Assembly (NCBI GenBank): GCA_022828595.1
Contig: JAKGHH010000001.1
Location: 116,262,999-116,326,998 of the forward strand
From: Nelumbo lutea
Taxonomy: Eukaryota > Streptophyta > Magnoliopsida > Proteales > Nelumbonaceae
DNA: 64,000 nucleotides
Direction of reading: 5' to 3'
Within the stretch, counting starts at the first letter, position 1. Each line of letters starts with the position of its first letter. Shown piece by piece: positions 38,201 through 47,351 of this stretch. The notes below the pieces were generated by a model. That model did no database searches. It was not told the DNA's origin and saw nothing but the letters and a program-made list of their open reading frames with translations. Position numbers and translations under genes: made by a program.

Positions 38201-41200
38201 GTTGGACCCAACACTTATGGCCCAGCCCAAACTTATCATCACAGTTGTAACAGAGGCCCTTCTCGCGTCGGGCCTGCATCTCAGCCCACGAGAGGCGCTT
38301 GAAAGGCACAATGGGCCTGGGCAAGATGGGCTTCTGTGGATCCCCAACTTGTTTTTGGGGTTGCTGTTCGGCCCGCTGGAGAGCCCTCACATTCGGATAG
38401 GATGGCTTGCTAGTCCTGCACATGCTATCAATCTTCTCTTCTTGCAAGCGAGCCATGCCCACCGCCCATGACTGTCGCTGGTCGAAGAGCTCTCACTTCC
38501 AGGCGGATGTCTTCTCTGAGACCTCCCACAAAACACCCAACCAAGGCCTTCTCCAGCCATCCGTGTACTCTAGTCGCCATTCTTTCGAACTCGAGCTGGT
38601 AGTTTGCTACTGTCCCCGTCTGTTTTAATCGAGTGAGGAGTTCGTCATAATCCACGAACGTCGTCGACCCAAAACGGATGCACAGAGCTTCCGTGAACTC
38701 CGCCCAAGCTACTTGAGGATGGGTTTGTCGATACCACTAAAGCCAGAGAATAACGTCTCCTTCAAGGTGAATGGAGGCGATGGCGACGCACTGGTGTTCA
38801 GGGGTTTCATGGTACTCGAAGAATCTCTTTGCTCTGAAGATCCAAGGAATGGGATCTCCACTGGAATAGTTGGGAAAATTGATTTTAGTAACCTTTCCGG
38901 CGGGGTAACCCCCAGTTCCCTGGCTTCCGAAAACAGAGGCGTCGGCCCCTATTGGCTGACTGGTCTCGCCAGACTGTTGTTGGGAGGTGAGGTTAGAGAT
39001 GACCACCTTGAGATCCCTGAGTTCGTTTAGTACTTGGTGGAACCCAATCTCAAGTTGGTCGACTCTATCTTCCATGGTAGAGGATCTTGTCTGCGGCATA
39101 GCTGGTCTACAACCTTGCTCTGATACCAACTTGGTGAGAAACCGCTCACCTCGGAAGCCCCTTCGAGGGTGGCTTAACCTCCTAAAACAGAAAATGGGGA
39201 GGAAGAAGAGAAGGGAAGGTAGGAAAAGAAGATGCAGTGAAAGAGAAAAACAGGGGATATTCATTCATTCCTTCTTTAAAAGAGTAGGGCCTTATATATC
39301 TGGCCTACAGGTGTAATCATAGAGGGAATATCCTCTGATTGGCAGAATAACTAACTGATAACAAACTCTGGGAAATATCATGGAGGGAATATCTTCTGTC
39401 GACAGAATCACCCTCTCTGTGTGTAACTAATTCTGAGGCTTTGTTGCCTGTCCCTAAGGCTCTGTCGCCTGTCCTTTCTGCTTCCTTGAGTACTGCTGAT
39501 GGGTAGTGGCCTGCTCCACTCCCTGTGTTGGGTTAGGGGAAGGTATTTGGGTCCCAACATAATGTTCCTTAGAACTACAGACATCCATTAAGGGAGATAG
39601 TAAGCATAGCAAGGGAACTTAATGCCTCATTCACATGGGTCAGGAGAACTGCAAATGGAATGGCTGACTCTCTAGCTAAACAGGGAGTTCAAAGGCAACA
39701 GCTTTTTTTGGGCTTTATTGTAACATTTTCTGTTGAAATGTCTGTGCTCTTTCTGAAGTAACTCTATTTTAATTATACTAACTGAATAAAATTCTCACTT
39801 TGCTGATCCAAAAAATAAAAAAAAAAAACAAGAAGTACTGAGAGAAAATTTCAACTCAACATATTTAGCCTACTTCTGTTAAATACCGAATAATAACATC
39901 CAAATTACCCCCCCCTCCAGCACATTATATAGAAAAGTGAAACAAATCTAACTATTCTACTTACAAAAGTACTAACTCATTATGTTATTATCTCATTTTT
40001 CCCACTCATGAATTTTTCTTGACCATATTATTCATGGGTTTTATCAAATTGACTTTTGAATACTTCATAATTCGACTATATCCTCCTCAACCCAATTCCA
40101 GTTCTGCTCCACAATGATGATTGGATTGTCTTCAGATGTTTGCAAGTTTGAACTCCACAACACATCCCATTTATCAGAGATGAACTTAAAGGAACCTTCA
40201 GTGGCCAATGAACCATTGTTAGGGGTGCAACTCAGGCCGGGTAGGGTTGGGTTGAGGTCAACCCAAGCCCAACTCAAGGCAAGGGTACCTCAACCCTAAC
40301 CCAACCCAATCCTCAACCCAAGAGCCCAACCCAACCTTAGAATATTTGACCTTAATGCAATCCAAGTGACCTTATTTTCATAATGATGTAGGACTGATAT
40401 GATCCAATGTTGTACAGGTAAAAAAATTGAGTAAAACTTAAAACTAAATGATGATGGAAAGGGATTAGGTCCAAAGTTTGGGGTCAGGCTAGGAATAGAA
40501 AGGGGGATGAGGGATTTCTTGTGTTATATGGCTACATGAAGTAATTCGGAGGCTAGCTAGTGCTGAAATTCTTGCAATGTACAGAAATTTCTAGAGAGAA
40601 AATAAAAAATTCAATATCTCAAGATTGGAATTGAGTTTCTTTGAACTGTTTTACAGGAAAGGTTAGATAAGTTACCAAAGCAGGGGATTGAATTTGGAGA
40701 GGTTTTAAGTAGGTTGGGCACAAAAAGATGAGAGTTCTCAAAATTAAAAACTTTTGAGAACTAAGGTTTTTAATTGGAATTTTTGAAAGAAAACTGTTTT
40801 AATGCACTGAAAAAGAGCCTTCAATATGGGGGATGGCTAAATCAGATTTGGGTTCACCAGGGTTTGGTAGGGAAGATTTAGAGAGACATGTTCCTCACTC
40901 TAGAAAGATGTGTGGATGTCAAGAACTGAAGGGAATATAGAGGAGATTTACTCAGGATCAAATACAGTCCTGTAATTGACTTGAATGATGTTTTCTCATT
41001 GCCTTTTCCTAGGTATCTGATTGCTTTGAGTGGCTGAGTTCAAAACTTTGAGAGAGAAGACAAGAAGAGGAAGAGACAGACAGACAGACCTAGGAATCAC
41101 TCCTAGGTTTCATCTTCCTCATCAGCATGATTTCTTTAAGCTTTTAATGAAATCTTTACCACTTTTCAAAAAAACAAAAAACAAGGAATCACTCCTACGG

Positions 41201-44200
41201 TCCTAGAATCACTCTAGGGCTGTGGGAATCACTCACCACAAGTCACACAAGCAGAATATATATAGTTGTCTGGGGTCAGCCAGATTACTTGCAAAACTAG
41301 AAAACTCAAAATGACAACTCTACCACTCATAAGCCAACCTAAAGAAAACTAAATAACTCTAAACTACTTAACCAATGACTCTAAAAATTAAGCATTATAA
41401 AATTAGTAGTAGTAAACTCAAACTAATAGGCTGGACCCCACACACACACACATAAAAATGACCAAATAGAAAAATACATAAAAAACCAAAAAAAAATCCA
41501 AACATCGACTCTTTGGATCCTGCATCACATAAAAATGCAGGACAAAAATCTCAATATTGTTTTTCTGAAACTACAGTCTCACTAAAGCTAAAAATTACAT
41601 AAAAGTTTAATAATACATAATAGATATTAATAGGGCCGTGCTAGTTTACACATAATACACATACATGTAACCAAGTATAATATATAAATATACAAATAGG
41701 GTTAAGTTGGGCTGGTCAGGTTTCCCAAAGCCTCAGCCCTAACCTAATCCATCCAAAATAAGGTTGGGTTGAGCCAAACTTCTAAATATCCCAACCAAAT
41801 GGCCCAAAATCAGGTTTGGTCAGTTAGGTTTTGGATTGACCCACATCAAGCTGCTTCTCTAACCATTCTCATCAGGGTGAACTATGAAGCCTATCTTCTT
41901 GTACTACTCTTTGCCATCTTGTTTTCTTTCTTCTGTGGAGGCAGTGGCATGGATATTAGATTTACAAATCATGGCCAAATCAGATGGCTAAGAGATATCT
42001 GATAAGGCTGATTTTTGGCATGACCATTATAATTTTAAGGGGTTAGGCTGGTAACCATTATATGTGAATGACTTGCACCATATCACCAAAATGGCCATAA
42101 CTTTTTCAAAGCACTTCTTTTATCAGTATTCAGTAACAGTGTAAAATTTTCATTGATTAAAATAGAAAGATAATGTACAACAGAGTGGTAAGATGGTCAG
42201 CCTCAGCTAACCATACCTAGGCTTTCCTAGTTAATTACAGTCGCCCCCTTGTCCAACCACTTCCCAATACAATGAGTTTCTCATTACCCCTTTTCCAACC
42301 CATCTGCTAGCCCATTAGCTGACCTAGGTGTCCATTGTATTCTTGCTCCCAAATCCTTTATTATTTCTTAGCTTCTCTCGTTTTCATATCTATATTTCTG
42401 TGGTCCCTCCTCGGTGCTGCCCAACCAACCTTTTATGACCTTAGTGTCCCCTTCGATTAATTGTTGTAACCCATGCTTTGTTTTCTTTAGACATGCCAAG
42501 GCTGCCTTCAATTCTGCTCTGCTTGAGTCCCCAAAACCAGTGGGACCTGAAAATAAAAGCACAATGTCTCCCACATGGTTTACAATTACTCCTATTCCTA
42601 ATGGGCCTAGGTTGCCTAAGGCTGTGTTTGATTGCAATGCAAACACAAATATGTACACTGCAAATTTACCCTCTTTTTGGTTCATAAATGCAAACACGGT
42701 TCAGATTTTAAACCGTTTCTGCACTCACCTTGTTTGTTTAAAATCGGTGCTAAGTGTGGGCCCCATCATTAAATGCTCCAATGCCTTTACTTTGTTAAAA
42801 GTTGATTATCAAAAGAATACAAAATTGTATCCAAAAATAGGTACAACAATGCTCTCTTTTCAGAGTAAAAAAGTCATAAAATACATTTTTGATCTAATAA
42901 TCATTACTTTTTTACATGTCAAACAAATGCTTGCAAACGCGAACCGCAAAACATAAATACCCTAGTTCAGCGTTTGTATTGCAAATAAGGCTCCATTTGG
43001 GAAGAGTACAGATAGAGTACAAATACAAATATGTAGAGTGCATTCTAATCCATGCAAATAAGTTGGTTTAGTTTTGCATTGATAAATTTACTTTCTTGCC
43101 AAAATATTTATAGTTGTAAAGGGTGCAAACACAAATTCCTAGATTGGAATCTACCTTTTTACATTGACCAACTTTGAGTGCAACGTTTGCATCCATTTTT
43201 TGGATGTAAACTTTGCTTTCATTTTGGATGCAAACATGACTTCAAATTTGTAAAGGCTGTCACTTTCAGTACATAAATGCGCTTACCAAACACCAGCAAA
43301 AATTGAACCACAGTGCATATATGCACTGAACTGGCATTGCACTCTTCCTAAATGGAGCCAGCTGCAACCGTCAAAACTTTTTCAAAACAAATTGGATTCA
43401 CCAGATCCTAGTCTCCTTGGATAAGTAATTGAAAATCTATTCAATGACACCAAAATCATGTAAGATGGCATGTTTTCACCCTAAAGAAATAAAAGTGATA
43501 CGATCATAACTTTTAACTTTTCAAAAATTCCAATGGAACACTATAAACTATTATGACACTCTAAAATGATATACTTTATTACAAACATTATGGATGAGTT
43601 AGAAAAGTAATGCGGTCAATAGCTCGCTATTTTGGGCTGTTCTAACTGTAGCTTGGTTTTTGCAATTTTGTAAGTGCAGGATTTTATGGGGTTATTGCTC
43701 TAATAGTTAGTTGACATTTAGGGTGTAGCTGCCTGATTTTCCATTACCAGATTTGGTTTTGTAACTTTTTATCCTATTTAGGTATTAAGTTCTGATTATA
43801 TGTCAGTTCTTCTGGATCAAAGTTTCAGAAGCTGTTATGCGGGTTACAGTTATTATGTTAGGGTGTTGTTTAAGTGATGTGTTTGGCTCGAAACATGTTT
43901 TTATTTTGAGTGTGAAAGCATTCTTCATTTGATGCTGGGGCCGAAAGGCTCATATACTACTTATATACTTCTTTTTTCTTTTTATGAATTTTTATTTATT
44001 GAAAAACATTAAAAATAGAAAATAATTCTTAATAAACTCAAACTGATCAATAACTCAAAAAATGCCACTAACTTAAGAATATCAAAAAAAAAAATATATA
44101 TATATATATATATATTGCTTTCGCTCGCTTTAGTAGTACTACATGGCAGCTGTAGCAGTATTCCTTCACTCATGTAAATTACATCAACAAGGAGGTAGTA

Positions 44201-44632
44201 GTAGACTAGTAGTGGTGGTGGTAGTAGCAGCAGGCAGCGGCAGCAGTAGTAGTAGTGCTTCATTCATGTAATAACAAAAATAATAATAGTAGAAGTAGTA
44301 GTAAAAGACAAGCCAGATACAAGTTATTGTGTTAATTCTTCTGCTGAAAAAATTATTGTGCTAATTGTTTAGGATTATAGATCAATTTTCCTTCACAATG
44401 CAATATTGCAATTCAATTGACACCAAGGCAATTTTCGTACTCAGAATCCAAATTAAAGGAAAAGTAGACGAAAGTTAAACGAGGACAGACCAACGTTAAG
44501 ACAAAGCGACCGAGAAGAGGTGCAAAAGCATACCAGACTGTTACAATTGATACACCTCCGATTTGCAGGAAGTTTCAGGAGACCACGAATGATCTTCTCA
44601 TTCTTCTCGTCTTCCCTCATCCGACTCGCCAT
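19891..44632 (-). CDS. AGD14: AGD14-like ArfGAP, 13 coding exons over 24.7 kb
   Basis: GTPase-activating protein for Arf-type GTPases of the plant AGD14/animal AGFG type, expected to act at membranes in vesicle traffic. Coding exons: 44632-44534, 33406-33345, 33078-32991, 32886-32825, 32752-32656, 32519-32041, 23222-22560, 22467-22306, 22195-22093, 21992-21909, 20522-20360, 20251-20206, 20020-19891. All junctions are GT/AG and phases agree, giving about 746 residues. The ArfGAP zinc finger CX2CX16CX2C uses Cys27, 30, 47 and 50; the arginine finger is in GIHREF (Arg55). C-terminal low-complexity Pro/Ala/Ser regions carry NPF motifs, including TNPFDL and a final GGNPFG. Five single-base indels, all placeable in homopolymers, and one TAA at 22401-22399 interrupt the reading. 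Intron 1 (11.1 kb) and intron 6 (8.8 kb) are filled with transposons. Length is above Arabidopsis AGD14 (649 residues from memory). Confidence 0.9.
21060..21221. mobile_element. Unclassified MITE-like inverted repeat in AGD14-like intron 10
   Basis: The 20-bp end TTAAGTGTGTCTGACAGCTA (21060-21079) is perfectly inverted at 21202-21221. The total span is 162 bp and non-coding. TTAA at both ends could be part of the element or a shared target. I do not recognise the family. A LINE tail starts immediately to its right. Confidence 0.6.
21240..21821 (+). mobile_element. 5'-truncated LINE (zf-RVT end of ORF2, poly-A)
   Basis: It reads [29 protein letters not shown] (the zf-RVT zinc-binding Cys/His pattern) and VIWSLWTEK, the end of plant L1 ORF2. 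A poly-A tail at 21809-21821 marks the 3' end. It sits antisense in intron 10 of the AGD14-like gene. Confidence 0.75.
22399..22401 (-). other. In-frame TAA inside AGD14-like exon 8
   Basis: Codon 23 of exon 8 reads TAA between AQK and QAQQTQ, in the correct frame with correct splice sites on both sides. A CAA>TAA change would explain it. Unlike the frameshifts it is not a homopolymer length change. If real, it would remove about the last 200 residues, including both NPF motifs. Confidence 0.7.
24545..24738 (+). repeat. 5' LTR of the copia element
   Basis: It begins TGTCAACAG and ends AACA just before the primer-binding site. Length 194 bp. It is short, as in many plant copia lineages. Confidence 0.8.
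24739..24750 (+). other. Primer-binding site (initiator tRNA-Met)
   Basis: TGGTATCAGAGC directly follows the LTR end. It is complementary to the 3' end of plant initiator methionine tRNA. Confidence 0.9.
25011..26610 (+). repeat. 799-bp tandem duplication of leader plus gag start
   Basis: The block from 25011 is repeated from about 25810 with a period of 799 bp (801 by the gag ATG, due to two extra bases near 26110). Each copy carries the untranslated leader and a gag ATG (25383 and 26184). The copies differ at several percent, so the duplication predates much of the decay. It is unusual for an LTR element to carry two leaders and two gag starts. Confidence 0.9.
26184..27080 (+). pseudogene. 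Copia gag remnant (second copy)
   Basis: The second copy starts MSGEDSATS and runs, with several stops, to [20 protein letters not shown] near 26980-27030. That is the CX2CX4HX4C zinc knuckle used in RNA packaging. A copia capsid-like stretch ([18 protein letters not shown]) precedes it. Multiple stops mean it is non-functional. Confidence 0.75.
27310..28943 (+). pseudogene. Copia protease and integrase remnant
   Basis: Protease active site [11 protein letters not shown] appears near 27360. Integrase follows with [14 protein letters not shown] and CQTCQLSKQ (HHCC), HSDVWGPV (Asp), a decayed second Asp region near 28030 and [14 protein letters not shown] (Glu). Frames change several times. 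The end at about 28943 leads into RT after a TAA. Confidence 0.85.
28950..30363 (+). pseudogene. Copia reverse transcriptase and RNase H remnant
   Basis: RT motifs: [51 protein letters not shown] and the catalytic YVDDIIITG. RNase [18 protein letters not shown] and [11 protein letters not shown], then [18 protein letters not shown] and [10 protein letters not shown]. Stops near 29397 and 30123 break the frame. Confidence 0.9.
30425..30590 (+). repeat. Truncated 3' LTR of the copia element
   Basis: It begins TGTTAATAG after GAGGGGGAG and parallels the 5' LTR until a CT/T run near 30590, where homology ends. Compared with the 5' LTR many positions are T instead of C, consistent with deamination of methylated cytosine. 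Confidence 0.75.
30591..31589. other. Intron 6 sequence with a LINE-type tail
   Basis: No exon recognised. A T-run followed by GGGAAAGTTAAATAAAAAT near 30770 looks like the reversed poly-A end of a LINE on the - strand. The rest is unassigned. Confidence 0.4.
31590..31760 (-). mobile_element. Possible tRNA-derived SINE fragment
   Basis: On the + strand it reads CTGGATACGTGCTAACC and ACTCAAACCCACATTCTC; on the - strand the latter gives GGTTTGAGTCT, close to a Pol III B box. The layout resembles plant tRNA-related SINEs, as does a weaker copy near 31000-31080. Ends are not defined. Confidence 0.35.
32041..33406 (-). CDS. AGD14: AGD14-like exons 2-6 (rest of ArfGAP domain and Arg/Asp-rich linker)
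   Basis: Exon 2 gives [20 protein letters not shown] with the last two zinc Cys. Exon 3 begins inside the [10 protein letters not shown] motif and includes [14 protein letters not shown]. Exon 4 reads [19 protein letters not shown]. Exon 5 reads [19 protein letters not shown]. Exon 6 is an Arg/Asp/Tyr/Gly-rich linker, then [10 protein letters not shown] one-base loss in CCCC at 32121-32124 (+ strand) shifts the frame after DILG; allowing for it makes exon 6 exactly 160 codons. Confidence 0.9.
33655..34385 (+). mobile_element. LINE 3' region, left part (zf-RVT and RNase H), split by a chromovirus
   Basis: [14 protein letters not shown] and [12 protein letters not shown] motifs (zf-RVT) are followed by [17 protein letters not shown]. 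An RNase H domain follows with [16 protein letters not shown] and [14 protein letters not shown]. The reading stops at TAATG (34381-34385), exactly where the Ty3/gypsy element begins. The right part resumes at 39560. Confidence 0.8.
34386..34814 (-). repeat. 3' LTR of the chromovirus
   Basis: Partner of 39132-39559, 429 bp. Differences are mainly single substitutions and a short indel near 34483. Confidence 0.9.
34682..35461 (-). pseudogene. Chromovirus integrase C-terminus with chromodomain
   Basis: It reads [28 protein letters not shown] and [15 protein letters not shown] (GPY/F module), then [18 protein letters not shown] and [13 protein letters not shown], a chromodomain. In the family the chromodomain steers integration toward modified chromatin. 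This segment is open for 259 codons to its stop at 34682, inside the 3' LTR edge. Confidence 0.9.
35440..36330 (-). pseudogene. Chromovirus integrase core
   Basis: HHCC finger: [13 protein letters not shown] and [23 protein letters not shown] (Asp), VSDRDPPF (Asp) and DGQIEVINR (Glu, near 35590). Frame changes separate the segments. Confidence 0.85.
36327..36785 (-). pseudogene. Chromovirus RNase H
   Basis: It includes [53 protein letters not shown] and [18 protein letters not shown]. It is joined to RT by a one-base deficit at a GG pair (36788-36789, + strand). Confidence 0.85.
36790..37450 (-). pseudogene. Chromovirus RT with the catalytic DD box deleted
   Basis: Motifs [33 protein letters not shown] and [17 protein letters not shown] are intact. 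Then FRPFLR joins directly to [19 protein letters not shown]. The intervening segment with the FxDD catalytic motif (roughly 25-30 residues in relatives) is absent, with the frame kept. Without these aspartates the enzyme cannot polymerise DNA. A further -1 shift near 36788 precedes RNase H. Confidence 0.9.
37690..38060 (-). pseudogene. Chromovirus aspartic protease
   Basis: The active-site motif [12 protein letters not shown] is visible near 38010-37980, followed by [17 protein letters not shown] further on. The protease cuts the polyprotein. The reading shifts frame around 37900. Confidence 0.8.
38200..39099 (-). pseudogene. Chromovirus gag
   Basis: ATG at 39099-39097, starting [17 protein letters not shown]. 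The capsid region includes [20 protein letters not shown] and [10 protein letters not shown] zinc knuckle [14 protein letters not shown] lies at about 38247-38206. Frame breaks are present near 38740 and 38450. Confidence 0.85.
39132..39559 (-). repeat. 5' LTR of the chromovirus
   Basis: On the - strand it begins TGTTGGGACCC and ends CTCACCA, with TATATAA (ggccttatatatctgg on the + strand). It is almost identical to the 3' LTR. Confidence 0.9.
39560..39830 (+). mobile_element. LINE 3' region, right part (RNase H end, poly-A)
   Basis: After the second TAATG the RNase H continues as [20 protein letters not shown] and SLAKQGV. A poly-A tract near 39816-39830 is the LINE 3' end. Together with 33655-34385 this is one older LINE insertion cut in two. 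Confidence 0.8.
39831..42139. other. AGD14-like intron 1 sequence, repeats
   Basis: No exon recognised. A TAGGGGTGCAACTCAGG end at 40220 suggests the left half of a hAT-like element whose right end I cannot find. A CAGA-type microsatellite and a LINE-like tail lie near 41070-41190. Confidence 0.4.
42140..42616 (-). mobile_element. LINE RNase H fragment
   Basis: On the - strand [42 protein letters not shown] and [19 protein letters not shown] form an RNase H of plant LINE type. The upstream side ends at a MITE-like block beginning near 42620. Confidence 0.7.
42620..42988. mobile_element. Possible Tourist-like MITE
   Basis: It starts GGCTGTGTTTGATTGCAATGC after TAA (42617-42619). The right side ends CGTTTGTATTGCAAATAA, partly inverted to the left. 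A neighbouring element begins at 42989, so the right end may be overlapped. Confidence 0.4.
42989..43359. mobile_element. MITE with GGCTCCATTTGGG ends
   Basis: The left end GGCTCCATTTGGGAAGAGT and the right end, read inverted as GGCTCCATTTAGGAAGAGT, agree at 18 of 19 positions. TAA precedes the left end but the right flank is AGC. It shares its ends with 16567-16685. Confidence 0.6.
43360..44533. other. AGD14-like intron 1, 5' part
   Basis: No gene recognised. An (AT)n run at about 44095-44116 is followed by degenerate AGT/AGC trinucleotide repeats to 44310. Confidence 0.5.
44534..44632 (-). CDS. AGD14: AGD14-like exon 1 (start of the ArfGAP domain)
   Basis: ATG at 44632-44630. The 33 codons begin [19 protein letters not shown] and end RRCINCNSL, containing the first two zinc-binding Cys. 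The donor is CTG followed by GTATGC. It reads phase 0 into exon 2 starting GPQYVC, 11.1 kb away. The start is chosen because it matches the conserved N-terminus of the family and no upstream in-frame ATG is needed. Confidence 0.9.
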
Positions 44633-44942
44633 GTCTCATACACTTTCTAGCTCCTTCGTGCAATTCCAATCAGCAGTCAAAGAGGGGAAAAAGAAAATCT
44701 GAGAAAGAAATTCCAATGAAGATGCATCCTTTAAAGCTCAAAAGACAAATAATCAACCAAAGGTTGAACTTCAACAATAATTCAATTCTGTAAAGCGGAT
44801 ATTCAACATATATAGAAGAATCTGTATCGCATTGAAGGTTTTAGAACAGATCCGAATTTATAACGCATCGAGATTAGCTAATTCAACTAGAACTTATTGG
44901 AGACTGGAAACAAGAATAGATAGACAAGAACTGGCCGGATAC

Positions 44943-45180
44943 CTCTTAGGATGAACAAATTCGACTTCCAAGACCTAGCTGACGCTGAGATAATCCCGTA
45001 ATGGTGATGATGATAACAGAGGAAGATCGGTTGGATGCATGAATCTGCAGAGATTTTCAGACCTTTTCAGAGCTTTGAGACGAAGATCTGTGCAGCTAAA
45101 TTCTCTATCTTTCTCGAGTAGAACCAGAGACATACGAGAGAGAGAGATAGAGAGAGTACTCTTCTTTTCTTCGCCTATAG
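44943..45180 (-). promoter_or_regulatory. AGD14: Probable 5' UTR exon and promoter-proximal region of the AGD14-like gene
   Basis: On the - strand a CT-rich leader (CTCTCTATCTCTCTCTC at about 45152-45136) runs to AAGAG followed by GTATCC, a donor at 44942. A pyrimidine-rich acceptor TTTCTCAG lies near 44702, 70 bp before the ATG. This implies a 5' UTR intron of about 240 bp, a layout similar to NUP50. The exact transcription start is not visible. Confidence 0.5.
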
Positions 45181-45199
45181 TCAAACAGAGGCAACTTCG

Positions 45200-46644
45200 C
45201 CGGTTTTGCCGGTTCGCGACCGGTTTTTTCCGGTCAGGAGATGAAATTATTGTTGAAGTAAAATTACCAAAATTTCCTCCAATGGTGGGAGACAATATCT
45301 GCGCTGGCGGTCTGGCCCTCGTTCACAGCTGGATAATCAACTAATCACACTCCTCTATTAATGTATTAACCTTGATAAATCCTGTTGAACGGCATCTACG
45401 TGTCCTTTTTTGCTTTTCGTCTTGTTGGTTGTGTCATGTGTGTAATAAAGCAAGGTTACATAGAGCAGTAACTTTGTAAGTAAAATACAACCGTGATCAT
45501 CGCTATTGACTTGTTAGACCAAAATGGACTCACCGTATTGACCTGTGAAGATCTCGAGGAAGGAGTACTTCTTTTTCGTCAGATTGGAATCTCTTGGGTA
45601 GAATGGTATAAAATTGATCACGTTATCGACCTTTTATTACATTCGATGTGGCAACACCATCTACTGTGTGACCTCACAGAAATGCAAAATCGTCCAATTC
45701 CGACCGTGTTGTCAATTAACATAGGGCCCACAATATTATGAAAACATCAAATGAATAGCCGCCAAATAATCATGGCCGTCCATCTGGCATGCTGACTTCA
45801 ACCACGAAGGACGCCATCATTGATCCTGGAAAAGTCGGGGGGGGCATCATCATAAGATCAATCGGCTTTCCAATCAAGAACAAGGGGGAATGATCAAAGC
45901 GTGGCCCCACCGGCGAGCGTTGGATTGGCAGGGGGAACTGGCATCTGTTTGTCGTTTTGCTTGTGGCGGTTTGGTCACTTGGACAATTTGGTAAAGTCAC
46001 CTGCCACGGACCAGCTGCCTGTCGGCGGAGGATAATTGTGGCTCACCAGAATTCGAAAAGTCCCCGTTATTTACTGGACATGTTTCAGAGCTCACTTTTT
46101 TCCCATAAATTTATTAAATACGCATAAAATTACGATAATGCCCTTGTAAGTTGTGTACTCGTACTCGTACCATAATCGATCCCGAACCAATTTGCTGATC
46201 ATGATCAGAAGCCGTGTTGCTAGCGTTTTTGCACGATTTTTTATGTCCTTTGACGTTCGGGTTTGATACGCGATGATGCAGAAATTAGCCTAGACAATTG
46301 ATTCGAAACAAATTAAAAAAAAAAAACCCACATTCACATCTCAGCGTGTATTGGAGAACATCTACAGGAAGATGCTCTCATTACTCAATACACGTATAGG
46401 ATGGTAGTCGGGCGCTGATGCGAATTTCTTAAAAAAGAATATGAATTGCGAAATCGACGGCCTAGAATCTGTTACAATCACTCGATAAAGTGGGTCACGA
46501 GTGGTTGAGTTGGATGTTTTTAATGTGAAGCATCAAGCATGGATAGTTTGGATGGCAACAACTCGGTACCGATAGAAATTCGACGTCCGCTCAACTCTAA
46601 AGGCAAAGAAATGCAAGTCGGGTCCGCAGCTTGGTAGAATCTAA
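45200..46644. other. Upstream of the AGD14-like gene, no gene recognised
   Basis: It should contain the AGD14-like promoter at its left side. Open frames at 45493-45741 (+) and 45770-46000 (-) have no motif I recognise and no gene-like context. Confidence 0.4.
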
Positions 46645-46842
46645 GGTTATGTTTGGTTGCAATGCAGATAAATTTATACAGATGTAAAATTAAAGTAAGT
46701 GTAAATGATTTTAAATGTAAATTTTAATCTATTTTTATTTTAAATTTTAGTTTATTTTATTTAATTGTACTACAAATTATACTTTGCACTTCCATGCACT
46801 TATACTAATGTAAATAAATTTGCACTGCAAACAAAAACGGCC
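46645..46842. mobile_element. Tourist-like MITE with TAA duplication
   Basis: TAA at 46642-46644 and 46843-46845. The left end GGTTATGTTTGGTTGCAATG and the right end, read inverted as GGCCGTTTTTGTTTGCAGTG, are imperfect inverted repeats. 198 bp, non-coding. TAA duplication and GTTTGG-type ends are typical of PIF/Harbinger derivatives. Confidence 0.7.
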
Positions 46843-46921
46843 TAAGGTCTATCGCCTATCCAGCTGGTCTTAGCTTAGCCCGGAAGTCGGACGATGGGCT
46901 CGAGCCTCTAGCAAGAGTTGT

Positions 46922-47351
46922 TAGGGATGTCAACATGTCGTATTCGGTATGGGTTAACCTTAATCCTGACCCAACCCTCCAGTGTCTCCACCCGACTCAA
47001 TTTATAGCATTCCAATTGTACTTTTTCATTACGTGTTTCAAAAATTTAAAAGTCATTAAGTTGAAATCTGTTTTATAGATTCTAAAATATTTACTTTTCC
47101 ATTGCAAAAAATAAAATGAAATACCAAAATCACCCTAAACACAAATCCTTAACTTTAAGGCCATGGGATTAGAAGTTACAAAATTACAAGAATGCCCTCA
47201 TATATGGGTAGCAATGTATCATGACCCAACGGAATGAGTCAATCAAAACCTAAACCCGAGTCGAGCTAAAAAATCAAAACCTTAATTCACCCCTAAACCC
47301 GATATCTGACCCTATAGGTTTACTGTTTAACCCAATCAATTGACATCTCTA
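46922..47351. mobile_element. hAT-like MITE, TAGGGATGTCAA family
   Basis: The left end TAGGGATGTCAACATG and the right end, read inverted as TAGAGATGTCAATTG, match. Flanking 8-mers AGAGTTGT and AGAGCGGA match at 5 of 8, compatible with an old duplication. Confidence 0.5.

Larger units (their letters stand above)
34386..39559 (-). mobile_element. Young Ty3/gypsy chromovirus in AGD14-like intron 1
   Basis: Full-length insertion of 5174 bp. LTRs at 39132-39559 (5') and 34386-34814 (3') differ at about 10 positions by eye. The target duplication TAATG is at 34381-34385 and 39560-39564. Primer site TGGTATCAGAGC lies at 39128-39117 and the polypurine tract (AAGGAGGGAGGAAT) at about 34828-34815. Domain order gag, protease, RT, RNase H, integrase, chromodomain. 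The compact size fits the Reina type. It lies in the same orientation as the host gene, inside a LINE. RT lacks its catalytic box (see finding). Confidence 0.95.

Noticed and set aside
43998..44310. Poly-Tyr/Leu-rich minus-strand frame
   Set aside because: Arises from AGT/AGC trinucleotide and AT repeats.
45493..46000. Open frames upstream of the AGD14-like gene
   Set aside because: No recognised domain, no conserved motif, no gene-like structure.
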